DNA of 64,000 bases from Daphnia pulex (taxonomy: Eukaryota > Arthropoda > Branchiopoda > Diplostraca > Daphniidae). The stretch spans positions 7,191,303-7,255,302 of the forward strand of contig NC_060022.1 of NCBI RefSeq assembly GCF_021134715.1, in the 5' to 3' direction. Positions within the stretch are counted from its first letter, which is position 1. The number at the start of each line of letters is the position of its first letter. The position numbers and the translations under genes were made by a program. The notes beneath the pieces are model-generated. The model was not told the DNA's origin. It was given only the letters and a program-made list of their open reading frames with translations, and did not search any database. Shown piece by piece: positions 22,501 through 46,094 of the stretch.

Positions 22501-25500
22501 AAAAAAAAAAAAAAAAAAGCCGCGGTCACACACAATGAGCAATCAAGCGGCGATTGATGGATGGAGTTAACAAGGAAGAGGCGGCATAGGAGCAGAACGC
22601 TGTTATTTATGTCACCGTGGATGAACACGAGTCGCGGCTGCGACAACGTGTTCGGTGACTATATAGCACCGACTATATCCAGCAGCTCATCGGACATCCA
22701 CCTTTTTGAACCGTGCTGCCAGCTGCTGTGTCAACCTTCCCCATATTCTCTGTTTGTGCCGCGTGTGTCCAATCTCCCTCATTTTCTTCCTATATATATA
22801 CTGTATATACGTGTCAGCTCCGCACTCAATATTGATCAAAATACACTGCCTTCGTATTACGCTAGCTAGCACCTGCATTATTGGGTTCACAACGCTGCGG
22901 CTGGCTGCGGCGTGGTCACTATCTTCCAGCGACGGCGACAAGTTATTTTGTTTGTTTTTTTCTTTTTCGTTGCTGGCGCTTTGTTCCCCAATGCATAAAG
23001 TGAGACAGCACTTGCCTCGTGCCTTTGCATCGCATTTTCCTCGCTACCACCCCAAATATAATGAACAACACACTGGGTAGAGATGTGCAGTTTCTATCCA
23101 ATAAACCGGATGTTTTTTTTCTTTTTTTCATGTATAAAAAAAAATACATAAATAAATCAATAAAAAAAACTTTTTCCTGGGTATGTTGTTTTTTTTCGGC
23201 GGTGTTACGGGCGTGGGTTCCGGCCCCCTCACGAAGCAAAGTATAACGAGGCCGATTGAAGCGCGTTCAGTGGTGTGAATTTGACCCCATTTTATTCGAT
23301 CGGTGTTTCGAATAAACAACGCCGAGAACAACAACCAGTGACAAAAATGATAAATTACTATTAACAAAAGAGCTAAAAAAAAGTCTAACTAAACAAACCA
23401 AAACAAAAAACAGCTTAAAGGACGATATGGGTCGAATAAGCTATGAATCGATGACGAAATCCCGTTTTAAAACATTCGGTTAGTACCGCAATTTCTGTTG
23501 CACTTGCTTGTAGCTGCGCGCTTGGCTGCTAGTGTATAGTCGTTACGGTAGCTACTAGTCGCCAACATACGTAACAATGAAATCGATATATCAGTGACAT
23601 CAGACGCAACAGCAGAGGAAAAGAAAGACGTATACAGCACAATGGGATCGAAAAGTTACCCCTGACGTTATCGGGTCTTAATGTATTAAGAGTCTTTCTG
23701 TATTGAAAATAGTTTCAATAGAATATAGGTATGATTTTTGAATCTAAATGATTTTTTAGATTTGAAAGATGATGTAAATTGCGGTAAATTGAAATGTTTG
23801 ACGGTGCAGAATTCTGATTTCAATTCTGATTGGATCTTTTATAATACAATTATTTGATTTGATTTAAGATTTTATGTTTTGTGGGTTTCCCGGGGGTTTC
23901 CCCAGGTTTCCAAAAAAGATTTTATTGAGATTTCGTGATTTTTCAAAAATTAAGTATAGTCCGACGGTTTGCTGCCATGGTTACTTACTTATTATCCGTA
24001 ACACCAAAAATACAATAAATTTCTTATCGGAATAATAAAATAGGATGTGACTAAAACCCTGCGTCAGACATATGTAGAACTTTACACTCCTTTATGTGGC
24101 GGAGAGGATAAACGGGTGATCAGAATTTCATGTGGGTACTATACACCGCTACTAATCTAAGTATGAAGGTTCAATGTTTCACTGACAAACGGTTTGACTC
24201 GAACCATGCAGACTTTAGCAGTTTAGCTATATAGAAAAGAGAAGCCGTATTATATATAGAGTGTGTGCACTGTGTGCTGCTGAAGTGATGTAGGGAACAT
24301 TTAATCGGTTGCTTAAAGCGGTGGCGGAAGCAGGGCCAGCAGTCTAGAGCAACGTGCTGCTCTAATGAAAAAATCGTACTTCCTCTCTCCCTTTTCTTTC
24401 TTGTTCGCTCTTGTTTGTTATTTTGTTTGTTCGCCCCCAAGGTGCCGGGTAGCGTATATAGCAAGTCGCAGTGGGCGGCGCGGTAACAGAGCGGCATAGA
24501 ATCCTTATAAGACAGTGACGGGCAGAGGTAATTCATTTCCGCTCGACCACAGCAGCAGCAGCACTCCTTTTTCCTAGCTTAATCAGCTGGTTTTCTGGTT
24601 CATCCACAATCAACACAATGTTTTAATGGACTCCCTCTAGAAATTAAGAGCTCGCCTAAGTTTTCCCTCTTCATTTATCAGCATTTATTTACACAAAGTG
24701 AGGCATACAGCGATATATAAAACAACAACAACCATGGACAAAATTGGACATTAAATGCCAGAATCTTTAATGTAACTTAATGAACTATTAAAAAGACGTA
24801 CATTTTTTAGCTCACAGAATAGTTGCCTTTAAAATAATAATCGCCAACAGAATAATAAATTCAACAATAAAGTCAACAATCACTAAAAGCCACCGGACCG
24901 ATTATTAAATTTTTAAATATGCAGACTAATATAACGATATCTATTACGGTATGTGCTGATCTACAATTTCACAGACATAAAATAATTTGAATCAAAGCAT
25001 CTTTATTTTTTTCATTTATTTAGAAAAAACTTGCTAAAGAGCAAAGAGGCTTATATGGTTCATAGGCCGGCTAAAAAGTGCGCCATCACCACACCATAAA
25101 CGCGTTGAACAATTGGTTTAAGACTGTTGAGTTATAAATAGGCTCTAATATCTCACTCTGGTGTGTATAGACGTAATAAGTATAATGGGGATACTAGAAC
25201 TTAAGGCATCATTGCTACAATGTTATTATTTTCAATGAGGTTGATAATAACAACGGAGGAAATGAATAGCATCATTATTGTCTCTTGGAAATCCCTGCAA
25301 TGAGGAGAGCACCCCTTCGGCTTCCATCCAGTTGAACCCAAAACGGATACATTAATACTACTAGTTCACGAATCACGATGAATCATAGCAGACCCTTTCT
25401 AAGCATCGGGTGCAATTTGGTAATTTAGTCATTATAAGAACTTACAATGGTACTAATGAAAAAATACATTGAATGTCATTTTGAGTACTCAAAGCAGATC

Positions 25501-28500
25501 TATGATGCACGGCGTGCGTCTGTTAGGTATATGATTTATTTTATATGATACTGAATGAAGTGAAATTTTATCTATGGTTACCATAATTGCCAAATTGTTT
25601 CGAGGTGAACGTTTCGTCAGTAATCACCAGTATGTAAAAAATAACTATGCCTATTTACATTTAAGTGCTGGGGGAATTAGAGAAAATTCCCATCTGTCTT
25701 TTTATTTTGGGGTTGCCAGATGTAAGCTGCGCTGACGAAAGTCACTAGATCTGTGAGATTCTGTAGACAGCGTAACCAGGATATTATGTTTGATCTATAA
25801 ACCACGTGAATTAAGGGCTTCTTGATGAAAGCCATACATGCTGTACTGCTGTACAATTATTTTTAGGCTGGAATATATCAGCCTATCAGCCAACTGTAGG
25901 CATACACAAATTTATCATCGGCCAGCAGCGCTAAAGAAAAAGACCATCGCTGGAATGGAGAACGACATACTAGTACCGTAGTAAGTATATAGAGTAGAGC
26001 GTGCGCCGAGTGCAGTCGATTGATTACGCAAGGCAACGGCTACCATCACCAGCTCATTGATCTGCATCGTTTCAAGTTCTTAATGCAACTCTGATGATAA
26101 TGGATCGTCATTCCTTCTGAGTTATGTTTATCATTTGAATGTATTGTGTATTGAACAGCAGGCCTTGAGTATTGTCACTTCCTTATTCATATGGTTTCTG
26201 ATCTTTTTCAAATTCAAATGTGTTTTTTGAATGGTTCATTTCAAATCGTTTTATTTTACACAAGGAAAATGCCTCAAAACAAAAATGTCTGTTTACTCAT
26301 TCAACTTTGTCTATACTGTATATATAGTCTAGGTGAGAACCACCACGCTTGGCTTGCCAACTTGTTTCTCTGTCGTTGTTGTGTGCACGACTACAGAAGT
26401 AAAGATCTGTTGTGGGCTTTCGAAGAAGCATTGACAGGCGAAGCACCTGGAACCAATTGCTGTACAACGACGCATAGGCCGGCACACATAGCCACTAAGA
26501 GATTTCGTTAAAGAAAGAAACGAAACAAAAACAAACAAACTTCCGATTTTGGCACACATTATTATTGAATAGGAATAAACTCTAAGGTCTGGCCTTTGTT
26601 GAGATCAATCTGCATTTACTGGCGTACATTTTTTAACTGTTTATTATTATTCCATGTTTGAACCCAAATAGACTTGCGAGTCCAATTCTCTCAAAAACAC
26701 AATTGTAAGCGCTTTGTTAGATAAAGGCAGACCGCAACCGACGCGGCACGTGTGAAATTTAATAAGAGCTCAGTGAGACTGCAATGAGATCATTTGCGTT
26801 TGTCAAAGGGACCTGCTGCGCCTTTTCTTGTTGCTTCCGAGCCAACAGGCTGCTGTTCTTGCCGATAAAAATACAAGGAAAAATAAATGATTAAAGAAAA
26901 CTCGCCTCCATCGCCCTTCCCCTCCCCCCTCCCTCTCTGCCTGCCTCGCCTCATCGATCCATATATCCAGCGTACACTCTAACTCATTGTGTTCTATCCT
27001 ATAGACGCTCTAGACCGTGTTCCAATTCCGGTGCAAGAGAGAACGCGAGAGAACGTGAGCGTTGAAGACCCGCCCTATACCCCTGAACGACGATATTCGA
27101 TTACACACTCCCTTGCCACGCGCATCCAGTTGGGATCAATATGTTTTCCACCGAAACCAGAAGAATACTACACGGCACAGAGATTCTGTTAGACATCCGT
27201 ATCTGTCGTACATCTGCCGGGCACATGATGTAGGCAGTCTTATTCCAAATGAGAAATGTCGTCCAACTTAAAATTCAATATGATCAATTATATTTTCAAG
27301 TTTCTTGTGCGTGGTTATTCACACATTCTAATCAAACGTCATCCAAATCGAACAACCCGACTAAATTTGAACCATTTATTCACAGTCTATTCGATTCCTT
27401 GTAAAAAAAAAAAAAATCATTTTCAAACTCTCGAGATATCATTGTGTGAATCGCCTGACAAATCAATTTGTAGCGTCAAACAATCCCATAATTTTTTTGT
27501 TCCTGCATATCATCTTGTGCTATATTTGTCAATACAGTGTTGACCTTTTTTTTAAAGAAATCTACACGCAGAGTTTGAATGAATAATAAAAAAATGGAAG
27601 GCAATGTGTTATTAGTGCACAGGTCTCATTAGTTTTCCATTCTCATTTTTCCTCTACGAGGCATGGCGTGCGGCCATTATAGAGAGGCCGAAATGATTGG
27701 TATACTCCGTGTCGTAAATAGTGTATATAATTGCGCTGCTTTCGTAACAATATGTGTCTATCCACATATAGCCACTGTTGGAGTCAAGCAGAATCGCAAA
27801 ATCATGTAGTACTTCCCTCCATAATAGAATAGCGATCCTTATTCTTGAATTCTCCGCGACTCAACATCGGTGAGGCGCAAGCGCACGAAGAGCCCAGCCC
27901 AGCAATTCGAACAAGACAAAGGCAAATACACAGCAACAGTGCAACACACACGGCACGGCACGACACGGCACGGTACATGATTTTTAAAAAAGAGGGAGGG
28001 TGGCGGATAGCTAGGTGGATACCTTAGAAGTTGACATGTATTATTATGTAGACTCTTTCAGTACCGTATACCATTGAGAAAAGGGAGGACGACTCAAAGA
28101 AAACAATTTATTGCGGTTCCGCAGAAGGCTCTGCTGTTGCTTTGTGGCCTTGTTGCCTTGTGCCGCCACTCACATTTCTTTTCATTCTTCCGAGTTCCCT
28201 ATGAGAATTCTAGACATTTCCTCTCCGTATTCCTTCGTCTCTTCCGATTGCGACTTTGTCAGGCTCTTTCTTTTGTTTGTGATGTCGTTTCATCAAACCC
28301 GTGCGGTAATCAACTCTCAATAGCAGTTCTTGGGCGAGTTGCTTGAACGAATGCGGCGGGAGAAAAGTACCAAAAGATGAAAATCAAACACAAATGATTG
28401 ACTCTGCTGGTTCCCAATATGTAAATATCAAAAGGTATTATACTTGTTGAGCCGCTAAAAGGGATTGTCGTTTTGTCGACAAATCATTCTGTATATCCTT

Positions 28501-29040
28501 TATCTGTGTATATGCGTTGCCTAGTTGTCTCTCCAGGTTTCCGTTTCACATTTTTGTTTTGCTCTTCACAATGGATACCTGTATCAATAGAGACTATAGA
28601 GGGAAGGTACCGAAATAGGGGCTTAAGCTATATCAATATTTCTTCGTGTACGGAAGAGCTGTACCGTAACGTATCCAGGGGAAACAACAAGGCAGACGGA
28701 AGAGAATAAGCGTCTACCGCTCACATCAATGAAGATAAAAAGGGCCAAAACCATCAAAAAAGAAAAGAAAAAAGAGGAAAGAACTAAAAGGGAGTCAAAG
28801 GAGGGTGGAAAACGGAGATGGAAAAGCGAGGGGAGAGGGGGGGGGGTCCAAACAGATGAAACTACTTAGATCAAATTGACGGAATCAATTGAGACGTCTC
28901 TCGTATATCGTACAATATCCTTCACGACTCGGAGGGGCGCACAAGGCAGTGCGGCACTTGACGTGCTGGAAAAAGAAGCGAATCGGAAAGGAAACGTCCG
29001 AGAAAAAGAACTCGACAAAGAGATGCAACTCTGTAGAAAT
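22501..29040. other. low-coding DNA
   Basis: No protein gene supported. GC-richer patches (22,520-23,050; 26,740-27,200) could be regulatory. At 23884-23911 the text GGTTTCCCGGGGGTTTCC is followed by another GGTTTCC, giving a triple G/C-rich repeat inside very AT-rich sequence. The purine-rich block at 28,735-28,850 is simple sequence. Confidence 0.4.
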
Positions 29041-29047
29041 GAGAGAA

Positions 29048-29056
29048 TATAAAAGG
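29048..29056 (+). promoter_or_regulatory. TATA box candidate
   Basis: TATAAAAGG, a near-consensus TATA element in a GC-moderate surround, about 190 bp upstream of a small ORF with a strong Kozak context. No transcription evidence. Confidence 0.35.
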
Positions 29057-29239
29057 GCGAGCGAATGAGCAACAAGCGGCACCAATCAGAGAAACGGAGC
29101 TGCTGGCCGCAAAGAGATAAAAGAAAACATACCAGCCCCCGCCCTCCGAAAGAAAAACAAAAAACAAAAACAAAAACAAAGAAAAAGGAAAAAAAAAAAG
29201 AAAGAATGAAAAAGAATGAAAATCATCGTTCAAGTAACC

Positions 29240-29401
29240 ATGGGATCGAATTATTCGTGTCTAGGCAACAGAAAGTACTTCAGTGGCGACTCCATTAGAG
29301 AAAAGACAAATGCCGTGCTGCTGCTGGATGCCGGAGAGGCGGCCAAGTCACTGTGTAGAAAAGCGGGCTGCTGGGCTGCTGTGTGTCACTGTGGCATTTA
29401 G
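29240..29401 (+). CDS. possible small ORF with myristoylation-like start
   Basis: A 53-codon frame opens at ATG 29240 in the context ACCATGG and ends at TAG 29399-29401. Its first residues, MGSNYSC, match the N-myristoylation pattern (Gly2, Ser6) with a neighbouring Cys7 that could be palmitoylated. It might be a complete micropeptide or the start of a spliced protein: GT donors exist inside, and a strong acceptor, CTCCTTTTTCAG, lies at 29542-29553. I do not recognise the protein. Chance occurrence is quite possible. Confidence 0.2.
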   Translation: MGSNYSCLGNRKYFSGDSIREKTNAVLLLDAGEAAKSLCRKAGCWAAVCHCGI

Positions 29402-32373
29402 AGTATATAGCACAGAAGAGGGTAGCCATTCAAAGCGCCAGGAGACAAAAGACCTCTAGAAAGGCAGCAAAGTCTGTATACATTCACTGTGTGTGTTATT
29501 GTGTTGGAGAAGCTGTTCTTTTTCATTTATTTTCATTTATTCTCCTTTTTCAGTCCACCTTTTGTTCGATGAATCATTGCCGTGATTGCCATGCCAACTT
29601 TCGACATCGTAGATCACCTTCTTTCCTCCTTAGATTCGAGATCGCCTCAGCATTTCAGCCGACATTCGTCATCTCCGAGGTCATCTCAGACCAACCCCTA
29701 CGACGACCGAATCTCTGTCATCAACTCATCATCCTTACCATTTTGGCCGCTTTCACTTCTCGTTGACTTCCTTTAGTTCTTTTCACTTTTGTCTCACTCC
29801 TTTCCCTAGCTCGGTCGTCTCCCTTTTCTCAATGAATGTGGCCGTTTCCATATCGAAGCATATGCCGCGTTTCTTAAAGCCGAGCATCCCTGGATGATGA
29901 GGATTCATCCCCATAATTGGGTCGACTCAACAATACATTACGTGATCCAACACCTGTGGATCACTCAACAGAGGTCTTTTATCCAGCGCTATTTATACAC
30001 CTCACACCTCACAGCTATGAATATCCTGTACAACTTTCCAGATATTTCTTCTCATTTAATGACGGCCAGAAATCGACCGAAATTTAAAAAACCTTGGCTT
30101 CCAATTTATTACCATCAAGGAGCATTACTTTTATCCACTTCCATAAAATCTCTCATTTTATTTTTATATGCAACGCAATTCGTTTTCACTATTGTCTCAT
30201 AGAAGATCAAGCGAAAGAAGCTCAAGCGTGATTCATTTAATTCAATTGAAAATCCATTTAGTCCTGTTTTATCTAAAAATGTATTGTTCAACGTATACCC
30301 GATTTATTTGATTAACAAATAAATATGTGAGGTGGAAATAAAAATTAAAAATTACAGTGCCATCCTGTTGCCATTATATTAATGAACGGTAAATAAATGA
30401 CACCTTGCTTTTCCATAGCGATGAGTGTGAGTTAAAATGACGACGCTCTCTTCTTTTCCAGTAAAATCCAGCAAATAACATCACAATCAATATGTTTTTA
30501 AGCAGAGCGGGAAAAAGATGGGATGGGGGAGCGTTTGAAACTTTGAATGAAATAATGCAGACGGCAGCAGACGGCAACGTTGGATAAGAAATCGTTTCAA
30601 CTGGGCCTTCCACGAAAGGTAAAATATTAGATATCACTAACACCATCATTCGTAAATTTAAGAAAATAAAATGAAATAAAAAAAAATGAAATCCGGTGGA
30701 CATATTATAAATAATAATAATATATATTTTTAAAAAATTCCGATCCATGAATCACGCAATTAGATGTCGAGGGACCGGGAAACTTCAAGCCAAATTTCAT
30801 GATTTCCCCCTTTTTTAAAATTAGAATCGCCTTGTGATTCTGCATAATGCGGAATTGAAGAGTTCTTTCTTGGATTTCTTTTCAAAACGTCAGCCCCCCA
30901 CAAACAAGTTTTTGACACAGGAATGGCGAATTATTTTGTTAAAATAAAAATAAGTAAGTGTCGCGCAACAAGTCCAACGGTTAAACTAGTGTGTCCTTGG
31001 TCACTTTAATGTAAAATATATATATTTTTTAATTCGCATATCTTTTTGTAACAATAAGCGTGAAAACACGGTTACTTCGAAGGTTGTTGGGATTGAATGA
31101 AAGAGAGCTTTTTATTCTAGACAGTGCCTAAAATAGGTCACGGGAGGCATTGACAGTTTTCTCTGGAACTCTGGAAATATTTAAGGAAGAAGAAATCTGT
31201 TACTGTTCTACTTTTCATGTTTGCTTCGTGATCGACTGGCTGTGTTTTGTGTTGTTATTCACTGACAATCAAAAATTCTTCCAGCATTGCCCAGTGGAAG
31301 TAACGCTTTGCTATCGAGACGGTGGAAGGATGCGGAGGTGGAAGAGACCCTAAGTAAGTAGTTCACTTTGCCTGCCAATCATCACAGCCTGTGAAATTTC
31401 TAGTTGGTTGAGAAAAAAGGAGTGAGATGAAAGATCAATACTTGGCGTGTTGCGCCTATAAGACACAGAAATTCCGCTCTATCACCCACGTCCACAGGGA
31501 ACAAGCACATAGGAAAAAGCGGAAAAAGCTTTTCGATCAAGTCGATACTTTTCGAATAGAGACCCATGGCTGGAAGACTTTCGCCGACATTGGTTCGTCC
31601 ATCACATCCCATTGCCACCCAAGTATTACAATCAATCGCGAAATAAAGTCAAGTCGACAGTATAAGAACTTTCCAATAAGATCAATTTTCATTATCCGTA
31701 TGTTTAATTTCACCATGTTGTACATAATTCACAAGGAAAAAGAGAATAGAACTGGAAATAGAGGATGGAGGAGGTGACAGCTATACAGGAATCTTGCTTC
31801 GTTTCATCATATCATTTATTATTTCTTTTGTCTTTGCCATCGGTAATGCTGTAATAATAATCAGAAGAAAGTGCATGAAAGTCACTGCTGGGAATCGCCA
31901 GTAAATCAGAATTCGTTCGGTGTCATTAATCAACACTCGATAGATATTCATCATCCACACTCAGTTTCGCTCTTCGTCGCATACTTCCATCATCGGCTGT
32001 CACGAAGAGGTTGAAAGAGACAACAATTTGGAGCATTGAACTATCGAGCTAGACCTGCCTTTTTTAGAGCTAGATCTCCGTTATGCAATATAAAACGGAC
32101 TATGGTTCTGTTAATAATTCTCTTGTTTGATGATAGATATTATTTTTTTTGGCTAGTGCGTGAGCTGCAGAGAATCCACCACCTGCCAATCATAAACAAC
32201 AAAAAAAAAAGTAAAAAAAAGTAAAAAAAAGTAAAAAGTAAAAATAAAAAAAAATAAAAAAATAAACAAAACAAAAAAATAAATAAAAATTGATTGCAAA
32301 GAAAACAAAATCAAAGTAAGGACAGGCTTTTACAGTGTTTACTTGCACAAATGTTCTCAGTTATATGAGGGTA
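29402..32373. other. intergenic DNA 3' of membralin
   Basis: No supported gene. AT-rich with short open frames (29,580-30,200; 31,430-31,780) that lack recognisable domains. A-rich simple sequence of AAAAAGTA/AATAAA type fills 32,200-32,290. Confidence 0.4.
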
Positions 32374-32379
32374 TTTATT
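32374..32379 (-). terminator. poly(A) signal of membralin
   Basis: AATAAA on the minus strand, about 14 bases after the membralin stop codon (32395-32393). This would give a very short 3' UTR unless a further site is used. Confidence 0.5.
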
Positions 32380-32392
32380 AGCTAAAATAGAT

Positions 32393-44329
<11,937 letters not shown>

Positions 44330-44500
44330 AATTCACCTACCACTAAGGTAAGGTAAAGAAAGAAATAAGATATTATTAATATAATAATAAAGGTTTAATA
44401 GACAGGGCACTCAGCTAACACAATCGATTTAAGTTGCAGTTTCTTACTCTTATAACGACTGACAATAATCTACCATGAATGACATTTTAAAATATTACTT

Positions 44501-44503
44501 ACC
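44501..44503 (-). promoter_or_regulatory. probable 5' UTR splice donor of membralin
   Basis: On the minus strand GCATG|GTAAGTAATATT forms a strong donor. A matching acceptor, TTAGTGGTAG, lies at about 44339, ten bases before the ATG. A 5' UTR intron of about 160 bp is therefore likely, with transcription starting upstream of 44,510. Confidence 0.45.
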
Positions 44504-44539
44504 ATGCAAGCTGTACCGAGAAATCCGTATCATGGAATT

Positions 44540-46094
44540 AAACAATTAAACAAAACACTTGTCTAAAACTGAATTTTTTGTTGATTTACTAAAAGATAAC
44601 AAAATTGTTCCATTACAATAAGTCGACACGAAAAGACTGTAGGCCTACAGTGTACACATCGACGGTGCAGCCATCTATTAAGGAAAAGTTTCATCATAAG
44701 TTCTTAATTACGCGCTAACAATTCTTAATCCCATAATAACTAAAAACAAGCCATCTCCCATTCTCACACACCAGTGCACCTTCAAGTTTGAATCCGGAAT
44801 TGGGTTTTATTTTAATCCGGAAACGGACTAAAATAGAATTGAATTGTTTGCCTTAACACACCGGATTTTTCTCTGTTCGCAGAATGCCGAAATTCCCTAT
44901 CGCTTATATTTTTTAAATTTTGCAATGGGGGGAAAGAAGGAGGGGACTAGGAGTTGATTTTCGCGATCGCATCGCTTTTCTAGGAAGCGGGGAAAGGAAT
45001 TTACTTCCCGGATTTGATTAGTCGACTTCCATAACCCATTTGGTAGAGTAGAAGGCTAATTTGGCCAAAGAACCGATGAATAATTTGACAATCAGTTCCG
45101 ATGGAACGGAACTGCCATTATTCCTTTAAACTACCTGCCTGTGAACGCTTCAAAATTGAACGTCTTTTAATATCAAGGTTCAAGACATAAGCGTGTCGTA
45201 AACGCACTTTATCCCGTTGAAAACATTGCTACTGCTGAATTAGACGAGTAAGTATTATTTCATCATTAACTGCGAAATTTTCAAAAAACATTGTAATTTC
45301 AATTTTGAATAATAAATTTTTTTTTTTTTTAAACATTCCACTCAGCCTAATCTCTCTCTTTCTCTCTTTTTTTTTTTTTAAGATTTAGGAGGGTCCCACG
45401 GCTTGTCCGAAATGTTTATTCTATAGTTTTGTTGTTCGGACAAGTCGTAGAGGAGAGGAATTTCAATTTCGCTTGCGATGCTACTACCGCTACTACGACG
45501 GAAATGGGGAAGAGGAGAAGATTGATGAAGTACTGAGTAATATGAGATGGTAGATTTCTTTAGCTTAAATCACTGTCAATTTTACTGTTGAACATTCTTT
45601 ATTGCTTTAAAGTTTTCTAGTTCCGTTGCTAAGGATATCAGGCTGCTCCAATATTCTGTTGAATTTTGTCATAACTATCTGCCAACCAAGTTTAAAGCGA
45701 CATGTTTACAGTTATAGAAATTCTAGGTGCACATGCTGACATGCATAACTCATACTATTTTCTGTGTATTACAATTACAGAATGCTACTTTTTTTAAAAA
45801 GTACTAACTAAATAGGTCATATAAAATCAGTGTATTTCGTAAAAATACAAACGAAGACTGCACAACATTTTCGTAAAGACCTAATTTAAAAACCTTCAGT
45901 TATTTGAGAAAACAACGTAGAACGCCAAACAAGAAATTCGGCGATGTACTTTTGGACGGATCTCTTAAACTTCCCCTCGCTTGGACGGCTCACTTAAAAT
46001 TTTGCACTTGTCATAACTGTTTTTTAAACTTAGTCACAGAAATAAAACCAGCAATCTTTCGAAAAGCTAATTTTAGTCATGCAAACAGCGTCAA
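44540..46094. other. intergenic region between membralin and the receptor gene
   Basis: Contains the membralin promoter side and, at its right, the receptor 3' end. T-rich runs at 45318-45330 and 45366-45380. A hairpin-like pair, CACGGCTTGTCCGAA and TTCGGACAAGTCGTA, sits at about 45397-45450. No gene supported. Confidence 0.45.

Noticed and set aside
26191..26511. 106-codon frame on the plus strand
   Set aside because: No recognisable protein, competing frames on the other strand, no splice or promoter support.
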